Part shown: piece after piece, positions 48,342 to 58,018 of the stretch
Numbering within the stretch: position 1 is the first letter of the stretch
Layout: each line of letters starts with the position of its first letter
The notes under the pieces: generated by a model
Seen by the model: only the letters and a program-made list of their open reading frames with translations
What the model was told of the DNA's origin: nothing
Database searches by the model: none
Position numbers and translations under genes: made by a program
Assembly: GCA_017992475.1 (NCBI GenBank)
Contig: JAGOOO010000001.1
Location: 62,001-126,000, forward strand
Reading direction: 5' to 3'
Source of the DNA: Caldisericia bacterium
GTDB lineage: Bacteria > Caldisericota > Caldisericia > JAAYUI01
DNA: 64,000 nucleotides

Positions 48342-49055
48342 TCAGCTTCCTCCTGGATCGAAACAGTATCCTACTTTGTGGATTGTCCTTATCATTGAGG
48401 ATGAAAACGACTTGTCTTCAATCTTTTTTCTGAGCTTGTTCACATGAACATCGACTGTCCTGCAATCCACGAGAGACTGTTTTTTCCAAATCTTGGTAAA
48501 AAGCTCTTCGCGTGTGAAAACCCTTCCAGGGTTACTCATCAGGAGCCACAACAGTTCGAACTCCTTGACGGTTAGATGTATGCGTCTGTTGCCTTTGAGG
48601 ACAGAGTGTGCCTTTGAATCAACAACCATGTCATCAAAAACGATTTCTTCTTTTGATTTTGCTGGGGCAGAAAGATAGTGACAGCGTCTAATAAGACCCC
48701 TTATTCTGGCAACCAATTCGTTAAGGGAAAAAGGTTTGGTCAAATAATCATCGGCACCCGATGAAATGCCAAGGACTTTGTCTACTTCAGAGCTTTTTGC
48801 TGTGAGCATAAGGACAGGGGTATTTGAACGCTTCCTGACCTGCCTGCATATTTCAATACCATCCATGTCTTGAAGCATCAGGTCGAGTATGAGAACGTCA
48901 GGTTCATTCTGGCTGAATTTAAAAAGACCATCTTGCCCTGTTTCTGAATGGAGGACTTCAAATCCTTCGGATTTAAGTCTCAGTTCTACAAGTCGGGCAA
49001 TCTCCCTGTCATCCTCGATAATTAATATCCGATTATGTAACTTTCTGTCCGTCAC
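48342..49055 (-). CDS. OmpR/PhoB-family response regulator (orphan)
   Basis: Two-domain regulator of 237 residues. The receiver domain (about 8-122) has the acidic pocket IIEDD and the phospho-acceptor Asp58 in VLILDLM, plus the conserved T/K switch in MLTAKSS and LTKPF. The C-terminal winged helix (about 138-235) binds DNA (HLTVKEFELLWLLMSNPG, VDVHVNKLRKKI). No histidine kinase gene is adjacent. The start is GTG 49055, with a promoter so close that the mRNA is probably leaderless. Confidence 0.93.
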   Translation of the reverse strand: MTDRKLHNRILIIEDDREIARLVELRLKSEGFEVLHSETGQDGLFKFSQNEPDVLILDLMLQDMDGIEICRQVRKRSNTPVLMLTAKSSEVDKVLGISSGADDYLTKPFSLNELVARIRGLIRRCHYLSAPAKSKEEIVFDDMVVDSKAHSVLKGNRRIHLTVKEFELLWLLMSNPGRVFTREELFTKIWKKQSLVDCRTVDVHVNKLRKKIEDKSFSSSMIRTIHKVGYCFDPGGS

Positions 49056-49062
49056 ATGTATA

Positions 49063-49090
49063 AATTTATGTTACAATAATAAGATGTCAA
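49063..49090 (-). promoter_or_regulatory. Response-regulator promoter, leaderless type
   Basis: Minus-strand TTGACA (49090-49085), 16-bp spacer, TAAATT (49068-49063). Seven nucleotides separate the -10 box from the GTG start. Confidence 0.6.
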
Positions 49091-49180
49091 GTGACCGTCG
49101 ATATTTCTTTGTTTCTGCAAGATTTTAATAAATATGACTACTTAGATACCTGGCAAAGCATATAATCACTCTGCCATTTT

Positions 49181-49214
49181 TAGGCCAAGCATGAACAATC
49201 CAATATTTGGCCTA
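49181..49214. promoter_or_regulatory. Inverted repeat TAGGCCAA...TTGGCCTA
   Basis: Perfect 8-bp arms (49181-49188 and 49207-49214) separated by 18 bp, in the 239-bp spacer between the response regulator and the MFS gene. It could be an operator or a long-loop hairpin; no T-run follows, so a terminator is unlikely. Confidence 0.4.
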
Positions 49215-49294
49215 CCTTGACAAAATGACTGTAGAAAATTGATCAAGATTTTGTGAGAGCCGCACCACACCTATAACCTCACAGGACAGGATAA

Positions 49295-50551
49295 ATGGTA
49301 GAAAACATGGAAGATAAGAAAAACAAAAGGGCCATTACCAAAATAGTGGATTTTTTTGGTCTTAAAAAAAGCATTGTTGGGATGCTTTCGATGGTTGTTC
49401 TGGTTGGGGTCGGCGAGCACATGGCAGAGAAATTCCTGCCGCTCTACATGGTTTTTCTTGGTGGTGGTTTCATTTCAGTTGGTGTTCTCAACTTCATGGA
49501 CAATTTTCTTGGGGCCATCTATTCATTTCCAGGCGGCTATCTTGCGGACAGAATGGGCACAAAGAAATCCCTCCTTGTTTTCAATCTCATTGCAATAGCT
49601 GGATATTCGCTTGTGATAATTTTTCCTTACTGGCCGGTAGTTCTGATTGCGGCAACGCTTTTTCTTTCATGGACAGCCATATCGCTTCCAGCCACAATGG
49701 GCCTGGTCTCAAAGGCACTGCCAAAAAACAAAAGAACGATGGGTGTGTCGTTACATTCGCTCGTCAGAAGATTGCCAATGATATTTGGCCCAATGCTTGG
49801 CGGGTTGCTGATAAAAATATATGGCACGGAGCTTGGTGTAAGATACTCATTCACAGTGGCGCTAATACTTGCGCTGGTTGCCGCTGTGCTACAGCAAATC
49901 CTGATCGAAGAGGACAACGGCAAAAAGAAAGAAGAAATGACTTCTTCGGGTCTCAGGTATTTGTACAAGCTGATGAGCCCAGAATTGAAGAAACTGCTTG
50001 TTTCAGATATTTTGATCAGGATTTGCGAACAGATACCACAAGCTTTTGTTGTTCTGTATGTTGTTGGGGCTGCCGGGAAAGTTGGCATAACCGATTCGCT
50101 TGGGTTTGGTTTTTTGACTGCAATCGAAATGGTAACAGCAATCCTTATCTACATTCCTGTCGCCTACTTTGCTGACAAAACCAGAAAGAAACCATTTGTT
50201 GTGGCAACCTTTGCTTTCTTCACTCTGTTCCCGGTCATTCTCCTTGGCTCAAAATCTTTCCCGATGCTCGTTGCTGCATTTATAATCAAGGGACTCAAGG
50301 AATTTGGCGAACCAACTAGGAAGGCGCTTATAATGGATTTGGCACCGGAGAATCACAAAGCAGGGATGTTTGGTCTCTATTACCTTATAAGAGACTTGAT
50401 CGTGTCTGTCTTCGCGTTTCTAGGCGGAATACTGTGGATTATAAATCCGACTCTTAATCTCATAACAGCAGCATCTTTCGGGGTTCTCGGCACACTCTGG
50501 TTTGCTTTCTATGGGTCTGACCTGCCCTCTGCGCAAACTGGTATCCCCTGA
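49295..50551 (+). CDS. Major facilitator superfamily transporter
   Basis: Membrane transporter of 418 residues, about 12 helices. The MFS loop 2-3 motif appears as GGYLADRMGTKKSL near residue 75, and a second copy after helix 8 reads FADKTRKKPF. The central loop is basic and charged (EEDNGKKKEEM). Substrate cannot be inferred; the closest look is drug- or sugar-type MFS. A possible -10 TATAAC (49272-49277) lies upstream. Monocistronic between spacers. Confidence 0.88.
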   Translation: MVENMEDKKNKRAITKIVDFFGLKKSIVGMLSMVVLVGVGEHMAEKFLPLYMVFLGGGFISVGVLNFMDNFLGAIYSFPGGYLADRMGTKKSLLVFNLIAIAGYSLVIIFPYWPVVLIAATLFLSWTAISLPATMGLVSKALPKNKRTMGVSLHSLVRRLPMIFGPMLGGLLIKIYGTELGVRYSFTVALILALVAAVLQQILIEEDNGKKKEEMTSSGLRYLYKLMSPELKKLLVSDILIRICEQIPQAFVVLYVVGAAGKVGITDSLGFGFLTAIEMVTAILIYIPVAYFADKTRKKPFVVATFAFFTLFPVILLGSKSFPMLVAAFIIKGLKEFGEPTRKALIMDLAPENHKAGMFGLYYLIRDLIVSVFAFLGGILWIINPTLNLITAASFGVLGTLWFAFYGSDLPSAQTGIP

Positions 50552-50607
50552 AGCCAAATAATCTTGCAATCACAATGTTTCTTTTCACAAAATCATTTTG
50601 GTTTTGC

Positions 50608-50635
50608 TTGACTTTATCCCCCGTGACGTGATAAT
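50608..50635 (+). promoter_or_regulatory. Promoter of the hpf-secA-prfB-selB region
   Basis: TTGACT (50608-50613), 16-bp spacer, GATAAT (50630-50635). It gives a leader of about 27 nt containing the AAAGGAGG site of hpf, in contrast to the leaderless promoters elsewhere in the window. Confidence 0.6.
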
Positions 50636-50669
50636 TATTTATTCAAGGTCACGAAAGGAGGCACACAAT

Positions 50670-51197
50670 ATGCGTATACAGGTAACCGGTAGAAACGTAA
50701 CGGTAGGCGATGAGCTCAGTTCGTACGCGCAGGAGAAGATTGGAAAACTCGAGAGGTATTTCGATGGCATTCAGGACGCCCAGGTTCTTTTCACCGAACA
50801 AAAAACAGTCAAAATTTGTGAGGTGACGATGAAAGCGTCCGGCAAAATCATCCGTGCCGAGTACAGAGGCTCAGAGTTTTTGGAAGCGGTAGACTTCGTG
50901 GCCGAGAAGCTTGAAAGGCAAATCCGCCGTTACAAAGAGAAGTTCCAGGAGAGGAGAAAAGAAGGCTCAAAAGATGTAGAACCAGTTTTTGTGAAACAGG
51001 AGCAGGCGTCACAGTCGAAGATTGTAAGGGTAAAAGAAGTGCCGGTAAAACAGATGAACTTCGAAGAAGCAATAATGCAGATGGAATTGCTGTCACACGA
51101 CTTCTTCGTGTTCTACAATCCTGATTCCAAGAGGTTGAACATCCTTTACAGAAGGAAAGACGGCGATTTGGGAATCCTTGAGCCGATTGAAGCTTGA
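50670..51197 (+). CDS. hpf: Ribosome hibernation promoting factor, long form
   Basis: Dimerises ribosomes into inactive 100S particles under stress. The 175 residues consist of the N-terminal S30Ae/YfiA domain (RIQVTGRNVTVGDELSSYAQ) and a C-terminal dimerisation domain (MNFEEAIMQMELLSHDFFVFY...YRRKDGDLGILEP), which marks the long form. ATG 50670 follows AAAGGAGG. Placement directly upstream of secA (two genes on) matches the hpf-secA order of many bacteria. Confidence 0.96.
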   Translation: MRIQVTGRNVTVGDELSSYAQEKIGKLERYFDGIQDAQVLFTEQKTVKICEVTMKASGKIIRAEYRGSEFLEAVDFVAEKLERQIRRYKEKFQERRKEGSKDVEPVFVKQEQASQSKIVRVKEVPVKQMNFEEAIMQMELLSHDFFVFYNPDSKRLNILYRRKDGDLGILEPIEA

Positions 51198-51673
51198 TGA
51201 AGTTAAGAGAGCTTGTTAAGAAACTAAATTTTTGGGATAGCATAATAGTTGGTTTTGTAGTGCTGACAGTGGGTCTGTTTGGATACAGCGTTTATGTGAA
51301 AGCGGTCCAGCCACCAGCAAAAACAATCGAAATCAAAGTAAAGGCTGGCAACCTCTACCAGGAGGTTGCCTACTCCATCTCTGCCGGAGACTTCATTGTG
51401 GACAGGGATGGAAGGCCTTTCTTCAAAATCAGCCAGATTGACGAGCTGAGGAATGCAAAACAGGCTGTGGTCAAATGGGATGGGCAGATGATTTCTGCTG
51501 ACAATCCCGAACTTTACTCTGTCGAATTCACCGCCCAGTCTGTAAACCCTAAATTCAAGGGAAGCAATTTATTTTACAACTGGGAACTAGTCAAGCCCGG
51601 AAGGACTATGTATATGGAGACGGAGAAAACCGGGTTTATGGCGGTAATCATCTCAGTTGGTGAGGAAAAATAG
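51197..51673 (+). CDS. DUF4330 single-pass membrane protein
   Basis: Protein of 158 residues with a membrane anchor near residues 13-36 (WDSIIVGFVVLTVGLFGYSVYV). The extracytoplasmic part has the DUF4330 pattern (EIKVKAGNLYQEVAYSISAGD and GFMAVIISVGEE). Found next to secA, with ATG overlapping the hpf stop. Function unknown; the context hints at envelope or export roles without proof. Confidence 0.8.
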   Translation: MKLRELVKKLNFWDSIIVGFVVLTVGLFGYSVYVKAVQPPAKTIEIKVKAGNLYQEVAYSISAGDFIVDRDGRPFFKISQIDELRNAKQAVVKWDGQMISADNPELYSVEFTAQSVNPKFKGSNLFYNWELVKPGRTMYMETEKTGFMAVIISVGEEK

Positions 51674-51676
51674 TAA

Positions 51677-54256
51677 ATGAGCATACTGTCGAAGTTATTC
51701 GACTCGTCCGAAAAGTTCCTCGGGCGGGCAAGACCACTTGTGTCACGAATCAGCGCACTGGAACCAGAATATGAAAAACTTTCCGACGAGGAAATAAGGG
51801 CAAGAATAAGCGAAATAAGGCAACAGGTCGCAAACGGCCAGAGGCTTGATGATGTACTTATTCCAACCTTCGCATTCGTAAGGGAAGCCGCAAAAAGGAC
51901 CCTCAGCCAAAGACCATTTGACACACAAATGATCGGTGGAATGGTCCTCCACTCGGGAAGAATAGCCGAAATGAAAACCGGTGAGGGAAAAACCCTTACC
52001 GCAACCTTTGCCGCAACACTTAATGCCCTGGAAGGCAAAGGGGTCCATGTTGTTACCGTAAACGACTACCTTGCAAAACGTGACAGGGAATGGATGGGCA
52101 AGGTATACGAATTCCTGGGGCTAACCGTAGGCTGCATCTACCACGACGCGTCATACGACGAACGCAGGAAATCTTATAGAAGCGACATCACCTATGGGAC
52201 CAACAACGAGTTTGGTTTTGACTACCTCAGGGACAACATGGCAAGGCATGTTTCCCAGCTTGTCCAAAGGGAACTCCATTACGCCATCGTCGATGAAGTC
52301 GACAGCATTCTCGTCGATGAGGCAAGGACACCGCTCATTATTTCAGGGCCTTCTGAAGAATCCACCGACCTTTACGAGAAAGCCGACAAGGTCGTCAGAC
52401 AGCTCAGGGAAGAAGACTACAACATCAACGAAAAGGACAAAAACGTCACCCTGACCGAGGCTGGTGTTGAAAGGGCCGAACATATATTGAACGTAAGCAA
52501 CCTTTATGGTCCAGAGAATGTTGAAGTCAACAGGCACATCAGTCAATCATTAAAGGCGCACCATCTCTTCAAGAATGAAGTCGATTACATCGTAAAAGAT
52601 GGTGAAGTAATAATCGTCGACGAGTTCACCGGAAGGTTGATGTTCGGCAGAAGATACAGCGATGGCCTCCATCAGGCCATAGAAGCAAAGGAAGGTCTGA
52701 AAGTGAGGGAAGAAAATCAAACCCTTGCCACAATAACCTTCCAGAATTACTTCAGGCTGTTTGATAAACTGGCCGGCATGACAGGAACCGCAAAAACCGA
52801 GGAAGATGAACTAAGGGAAATCTATGGGCTCGAAGTTGTTGTTGTACCAACCAATAAACCCATGATAAGAAAAGACCTCCCGGACATCATCTGGAAAACA
52901 GAGGACGGAAAATACAAGCACATCATTGACGAGATAGTGGATTGCTACAAAAGGGGCCAGCCGGTCCTTGTCGGAACAAGGTCAATCGAGAAATCCGAGA
53001 AGCTCTCGTCAATGCTCCACAAGAAAATGATCCCCCATGAAGTGTTGAATGCGAAATACCACGAGAAAGAAGCTGCGATAATTGCCAAGGCAGGCCAGAT
53101 GAACGCCGTGACCATAGCCACCAACATGGCCGGTCGTGGCGTCGACATAGCGCTTGGCCCTGGAGTGGTTGAACTCGGCGGCTTGCATATTCTGGGAACT
53201 GAACGCCACGAATCAAGACGTATTGACAACCAGCTCAGGGGAAGGTCGGGCAGGCAGGGTGATCCGGGTTCATCAAGGTTCCACCTTTGCCTTGATGACG
53301 AGCTCCTTAGAATCTTTGGCGGTGAAAGACTCAAATCGATGTTCAACTTCCTCAAGATAGAGGAAGACATGCCTCTTGAGCACCCACTTCTCACAAAAAC
53401 AATAGAGAATGCCCAGCGCAAAGTTGAAACCCACAACTTTGACATAAGAAAATACGTTTTGGAATATGACAACGTACTCAACAAGCAAAGAGAGATAATA
53501 TATGCGGAACGCCAGAAGGTACTGCACGGTGAAGACCTCATAGAAACCGTGCTTGCAAACCTTGACAGGGCCTGTGAGGACATGGTCGCAAACCATGCCT
53601 CCACAGAGCTTGCCGTGCAGGACTGGGACATCAAGACACTCCACTCAGAACTCATGGACCTGACTGCCGGTGTGGTCAGGGATGTTGAGTTCAAAGACAG
53701 GCAAGAGCTCCTTGAGAACCTGAAAGAGTCTGTCAAGACCGCCTACAATGACAGGGAAACCAGGTTTGGTCATGAAACAATGCGCGAAATCGAGAGATTC
53801 GTGCTGCTCTATGTGGTTGACCAGAAGTGGAAAGACCATCTCTACAATATGGACATCCTCAGGGAAGGAATCGGATTGAGGAGCTACGCGCAGAAAAATC
53901 CGGTCCAGGAATACCAGAATGAGGCATTCCTGATGTTCCAGAGGATGCTCAACTCGATTTGGGAAGACACAATCAAGTATCTGTTCAGGGTAGAGCTCCA
54001 GGCCGACTCAAACCAGCAACAGAAGCAAACAAGAACACGAACCAATGAAGATGATATAAAAACCGCTCCAGCAAAATCATCCAGAGGCGATGAGCCAGAG
54101 AGACAAGGCGAGACATCAAGAACAATGAGACCTTCGTCTGGCGGTCATACTGCCAATGAGCCAATAAGAAGGCATGGTGACAAAGTCGGCAGAAATGATC
54201 CGTGCCCCTGTGGTTCAGGAAAAAAATACAAACACTGCTGCGGTGCAGGACAATAG
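51677..54256 (+). CDS. secA: Preprotein translocase ATPase SecA
   Basis: Motor that drives proteins through SecYEG. It has 859 residues: Walker [13 protein letters not shown] near residue 100, DEAD-type [16 protein letters not shown], the PPXD domain, the [14 protein letters not shown] motif, and helical scaffold. The C-terminal zinc tail is intact ([15 protein letters not shown]), which binds SecB or ribosomes. It begins 3 nt after DUF4330. Only one secA is seen. Confidence 0.98.
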   Translation: MSILSKLFDSSEKFLGRARPLVSRISALEPEYEKLSDEEIRARISEIRQQVANGQRLDDVLIPTFAFVREAAKRTLSQRPFDTQMIGGMVLHSGRIAEMKTGEGKTLTATFAATLNALEGKGVHVVTVNDYLAKRDREWMGKVYEFLGLTVGCIYHDASYDERRKSYRSDITYGTNNEFGFDYLRDNMARHVSQLVQRELHYAIVDEVDSILVDEARTPLIISGPSEESTDLYEKADKVVRQLREEDYNINEKDKNVTLTEAGVERAEHILNVSNLYGPENVEVNRHISQSLKAHHLFKNEVDYIVKDGEVIIVDEFTGRLMFGRRYSDGLHQAIEAKEGLKVREENQTLATITFQNYFRLFDKLAGMTGTAKTEEDELREIYGLEVVVVPTNKPMIRKDLPDIIWKTEDGKYKHIIDEIVDCYKRGQPVLVGTRSIEKSEKLSSMLHKKMIPHEVLNAKYHEKEAAIIAKAGQMNAVTIATNMAGRGVDIALGPGVVELGGLHILGTERHESRRIDNQLRGRSGRQGDPGSSRFHLCLDDELLRIFGGERLKSMFNFLKIEEDMPLEHPLLTKTIENAQRKVETHNFDIRKYVLEYDNVLNKQREIIYAERQKVLHGEDLIETVLANLDRACEDMVANHASTELAVQDWDIKTLHSELMDLTAGVVRDVEFKDRQELLENLKESVKTAYNDRETRFGHETMREIERFVLLYVVDQKWKDHLYNMDILREGIGLRSYAQKNPVQEYQNEAFLMFQRMLNSIWEDTIKYLFRVELQADSNQQQKQTRTRTNEDDIKTAPAKSSRGDEPERQGETSRTMRPSSGGHTANEPIRRHGDKVGRNDPCPCGSGKKYKHCCGAGQ

Positions 54257-54277
54257 CAGACAGGCAAGGAAACAAGA

Positions 54278-55373
54278 ATGTTGATAGACGAAATACAGAG
54301 GTCCATAGATCAGGTAAAAGAACGGCTCAACCAGGCCAAGGAGTTTCTTTGACCCGCTAAAGGCTGAACGGGAAAAACTTTCAAAACAGCTGGAGTCTCC
54401 AGAGGTCTGGAATGACCAGCAAAAAATTGCCGAGACCAACAAAAAAATTGCCATATTCGATATCAAACTCAATGACCTGGAACAGGCCGAACATTTCATT
54501 GGCGAAGCCGAAGTTTACATGGAGTTTGTCCAGATGGGCGAGGGCTCAGAGAAAGAGCTTCTTGGCGCAATAAAACAGGCCGAGGCAAAGATACAGGAAA
54601 TAGAGCTCAAAAACCTCCTCTCCATGGAGCATGACCAGCTCAATGCCTTTGTTTCATTCAGCTCCGGTGCAGGCGGAGTCGACGCCCAGGACTGGACTGA
54701 AATGCTCATGAGGATGTACACAAGGTGGGCAACCAACAAGGGTTTCAAGGTTACTGTTGCTGAATACAGCCCTGGCGATGAGGCTGGTGTCAAATCAGCA
54801 ACCCTCCACATCGAGGGCCCGTATGCCTTTGGTTTCCTCAAGAGCGAAAAGGGTGTCCACAGACTGGTCAGGATTTCCCCGTTTGACGCTAACCACAGAA
54901 GGCACACCTCATTTTCACTCGTTGAGGTGCTCCCGGAGCTCCCGCCTGCAGAAGATATTGAAATAAACCCCGATGATTTGAGGATTGACACGTTCAATGC
55001 TTCAGGCCACGGTGGTCAAAACGTCCAGAAGAACGATACTGCTGTCAGGATAACGCATATACCAACCGGCCTTGTGGTGGCATGCCAGAATGAACGTTCA
55101 CAGGGTCTCAACAGGGCCATGGCCATGAAAATCCTCTCATCAAGATTACAGGACCTGGCAAATGTCCAGCTTGCAGAGGAAGAGAAAAAACTCAGGGGGC
55201 CAAGGGTCTCAATTGAGTGGGGCAACCAGATACGCTCCTATGTTCTTCAGCCTTACACTCTCGTAAAAGACAACAGGACAGGCTATGAGGTAGGAAGTGT
55301 CGACAGAGTTCTTGAGGGTGACCTGGATGAACTTATCTGGGCCTACCTGAAATGGGCGGTAAAAAACAAATGA
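54278..55373 (+). CDS. prfB: Peptide chain release factor 2, with programmed +1 frameshift
   Basis: Recognises UGA and UAA stops and triggers peptide release. The first 24 codons from ATG 54278 end at CTT-TGA (54347-54352); the remaining 340 codons continue in the +1 frame from GAC at 54351, giving 364 residues. Both hallmark motifs are in the second part: SPF (stop recognition) and GHGGQNVQK (GGQ hydrolysis). The layout AAGGAG-TTT-CTT-TGA-C matches the conserved autoregulatory frameshift site, so this is not a pseudogene. The 3' end overlaps selB in an ATGA arrangement. Confidence 0.96.
54338..54353 (+). promoter_or_regulatory. RF2 frameshift signal
   Basis: Internal Shine-Dalgarno AAGGAG (54338-54343), 3-nt spacer, slippery CTT (54347-54349), TGA (54350-54352), then C. 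Low RF2 lets ribosomes slip +1 at CTT; high RF2 ends translation at the TGA. Confidence 0.93.
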
Positions 55374-57232
55374 CCAAAAGGAGCTTTATTGTCGGAACAG
55401 CAGGACACGTTGACCACGGGAAATCAACCCTTGTCACAAGACTGACCGGTACTGATCCCGACAGGCTCCCTGAAGAAAAAGCCAGACAGATGACGATCGA
55501 GCTTGGTTTTGCAAAGCTTGACCTCCCCTCCGGAAGGATGTGTGGAATCGTTGATGTGCCAGGCCACGAGAAACTGGTCAAACAGATGCTCATGGGCGCA
55601 CAAGGGTTTGACCTGGTAATGTTCACTGTTGCATGTGATGAAGGACCAAAACGCCAGACCTATGAACATCTATCAATCCTGGATATGATTGGGATCCGGG
55701 TTGGTGTCATTGTGCTGACAAAATGTGATTTGCCCCACGACGATGCAGTTTTGCAATCACAACTCGATTCAATGCTTACAAACACCTCTCTCGAGGCAAT
55801 GCCAAGAATAAAGGTTTCAGCCTACACTGGGGAAGGGATCGACGAACTCAGGCAAACTATCGATGATCTGCTTGACCATGCTATCCCAAGACCTCTTAAT
55901 ATGCCAGCGTTCTATCCAGTTGATAGAGTATTTACAGTCAAGGGATTTGGAATAGTGACCACCGGCACCCTCTGGCAGGGCCAGGTGAAAAAGGGTGAAG
56001 AGCTGGAGATATTCCCTTCAAGGAAAAAAGGCAAATTGAGAGGGATAGAGAGTTTTGATGCCCAGATTGAAACTGGTGATGCTGGTTCAAGGCTTGCCCT
56101 CAATTTTCAAAACCTCGATAAGGAAGACATTTCAAGGGGAAACATTCTTGCCACCCCTGGGAGATTTGACCCGACAACAGAATTTGATGCAAAAATTCGC
56201 CTCATTGAAAAAGTGAAAAGGCGTACAAGGCTAAAGTTCCATTATGCAACTATCGAGCAGGAAGTTGATTACAGCGATATAGGAGGTGGTTTTGCAAGAA
56301 TAAAATTGGAAGGGCCGCTCCCCCTCACAAAGGGTTCCAGATTTATCCTGAGGTCGATTGCCCCGGCAGATACGGTTGGCGGTGGTGAAGTGGTAGACCT
56401 CCACCCAGAGGGTAAGCTCAATGCCCCGGAAACGCTCCAGAGACTTGAAAATATCGGCCAGATTGATGATGAAAGCTATCTTTCAACGATGGTTTTTGAG
56501 CGTAGGAAATCAGGTTTTGAAGTGTCCAGGCTCAGAGGGCTTGTAAACTGGCCAGATGACAGATTTGCATTGTTTCTCAAAAATGGCCCCCATAAGACAA
56601 TATCCGGCAATCTCTATGACAACAATGTTTTTGATTCATCATCAGCAAAATTGAGCAAATTGCTGACAGATTTCTTCAAATCGAACCCGTCCAGGAATTC
56701 CATTTCAAAAAGCGAGGCAAAAGCCAAGCTGATGCCGGAGATAAACGAGAATCTTTTTTCAGAAATCCTTTTGACTGCCATAAAAGAGCCATTGCACATG
56801 ATTGGTCAGGATATATCCCTTTCAAATCAGACCATACAAAAATCACAAACCGAGGTTGGAATAGAAAGAGAACTCCTGAGAGAGATGTTCTCCCCTCCAA
56901 CTCTCTCGGAGCTCAGAAAAATACCTGCTTTTTCCAGAAACCTGCGTGAAACCGAAGCAGCAATTTCAAAAATGATCGCGGAGAAAATAATAATCAAATC
57001 TGTAGATGATCTTTTCTTTCACAAAAAAGCTGTGGTAAAGGCTTATCTAATAATGAAAGCACTCATAGAAAAAGATGGTTCAGCCAAACTCGCACAGTAC
57101 AGGGACGAAGTAGGTACAACTAGAAAGTATGCCCAGGCAATGCTGGAGCTACTTGATGCCCTTGGCTTAACAAGAAGAGTAGGTGAAACCAGAGTGCTCG
57201 GTTATAAGACTCTTGACATTGGTGGTAAATAG
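55370..57232 (+). CDS. selB: Selenocysteine-specific elongation factor SelB
   Basis: GTPase that delivers Sec-tRNA to the ribosome at UGA codons next to a SECIS hairpin. The 620 residues show G1 GHVDHGKST near residue 12, G3 DVPGHEK, and G4 TKCD near 118. EF-Tu-like domains 2 and 3 follow. The C-terminal third (about 400-620) consists of winged-helix repeats that bind the SECIS RNA. ATG 55370 overlaps the prfB stop (ATGA). tRNA-Sec lies 24 nt downstream. The dedicated selA and selD are not in the window. Confidence 0.97.
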   Translation: MTKRSFIVGTAGHVDHGKSTLVTRLTGTDPDRLPEEKARQMTIELGFAKLDLPSGRMCGIVDVPGHEKLVKQMLMGAQGFDLVMFTVACDEGPKRQTYEHLSILDMIGIRVGVIVLTKCDLPHDDAVLQSQLDSMLTNTSLEAMPRIKVSAYTGEGIDELRQTIDDLLDHAIPRPLNMPAFYPVDRVFTVKGFGIVTTGTLWQGQVKKGEELEIFPSRKKGKLRGIESFDAQIETGDAGSRLALNFQNLDKEDISRGNILATPGRFDPTTEFDAKIRLIEKVKRRTRLKFHYATIEQEVDYSDIGGGFARIKLEGPLPLTKGSRFILRSIAPADTVGGGEVVDLHPEGKLNAPETLQRLENIGQIDDESYLSTMVFERRKSGFEVSRLRGLVNWPDDRFALFLKNGPHKTISGNLYDNNVFDSSSAKLSKLLTDFFKSNPSRNSISKSEAKAKLMPEINENLFSEILLTAIKEPLHMIGQDISLSNQTIQKSQTEVGIERELLREMFSPPTLSELRKIPAFSRNLRETEAAISKMIAEKIIIKSVDDLFFHKKAVVKAYLIMKALIEKDGSAKLAQYRDEVGTTRKYAQAMLELLDALGLTRRVGETRVLGYKTLDIGGK

Positions 57233-57256
57233 TATTAGTGTCTCCCTTCTGATCGC

Positions 57257-57348
57257 GGGAGCGGTTGGGCTCTGGTGGGCCTCCTGGACTTCAAATCCAG
57301 TGTGGGGTGAACTCCCCGGGTAGGTTCGATTCCTATGCGCTCCCGCCA
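57257..57348 (+). tRNA. selC: tRNA-Sec (TCA)
   Basis: 92 nt including an encoded GCCA end. Acceptor GGGAGCGG pairs with GCGCTCCC over seven bases, with a G-G mismatch at the eighth. The D stem has six pairs (GGGCTC/GGGCCT), the anticodon loop is CTTCAAA (anticodon TCA), and there is a long variable arm (GGGG...CCCC) and T arm GTAGG/CCTAT. The extended acceptor, 6-bp D stem and long variable arm are the tRNA-Sec hallmarks. A weak TTGACA about 40 nt upstream, inside selB, could drive it separately. Confidence 0.95.
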
Positions 57349-57367
57349 ATTACACTAGAGGTGAAGC

Positions 57368-58018
57368 ATGAACATCATTGTGATTGGTTGTGGAAGGGTC
57401 GGTTCGGCGCTTGCAACCATATTGTCTGTGGACGGTCACAACGTTTCAGTTATAGATGAAGACGAGTCTGCATTTGACAAACTTCCTCAAAGTTTTTGTG
57501 GTAAAAAAGTCGTTGGCATTGGTTTTGATTCACAAACGCTCATAGAAGCAGGGATAGAAAAAACAGATGCAGTCGCAATCGTGACCCCATCTGACAATAC
57601 CAACATCATGGTTGCAGAAACCGTGAGGTCAGTCTTTGGCGTAAAAAATGTTGTCGCAAGAATTTATGCACCCAGAAAAAAAAGAACCTATGACAGATTG
57701 AATCTAAGGTCTGTTTGCCCGACAACTTTGGGCGCCTACCAGATATACGCAGAACTCCTCAGTTCCATGGTTGAATCAAAATTGCCACTCAACAATGGCG
57801 ATTTTGAGCTGCTTGAGATACCAGCATCCTCAGTGGATGAAGAAGAAACGAGGAGTTTTGAGAAGGAAAGCGGATCAAAGATAGTCGGCGCAAGAACAGA
57901 CACAAGGGTTGTTTTTCCCTGGCTTGGTGAAAAACTTGATGACGTTAGATCGTGGATAATTCTTGCTCCTACAAGTCACCTTCGTTCAATAGTTGATTCG
58001 ATTGTGGGAGGTGCATGA
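57368..58018 (+). CDS. TrkA-family potassium uptake regulator, first copy
   Basis: Cytoplasmic RCK-type NAD(H)-binding subunit controlling a Trk/Ktr potassium channel. The 216 residues include the Rossmann motif VIGCGRVGSA at the N-terminus, an acidic end of strand 2 (VIDED), and a C-terminal TrkA-C-like part. ATG 57368 follows GAGGTGA, about 20 nt after tRNA-Sec. It is followed in overlap by a second single-RCK gene, so the tandem-RCK TrkA of E. coli is here split in two. Confidence 0.9.
   Translation: MNIIVIGCGRVGSALATILSVDGHNVSVIDEDESAFDKLPQSFCGKKVVGIGFDSQTLIEAGIEKTDAVAIVTPSDNTNIMVAETVRSVFGVKNVVARIYAPRKKRTYDRLNLRSVCPTTLGAYQIYAELLSSMVESKLPLNNGDFELLEIPASSVDEEETRSFEKESGSKIVGARTDTRVVFPWLGEKLDDVRSWIILAPTSHLRSIVDSIVGGA

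Noticed and set aside
52945-53736. 263-codon open frame antisense to secA
   Set aside because: Shadow of secA; no ribosome site or family resemblance.
54278-54352. prfB as a frameshifted pseudogene
   Set aside because: The stop is part of the conserved programmed frameshift signal and both halves match RF2.
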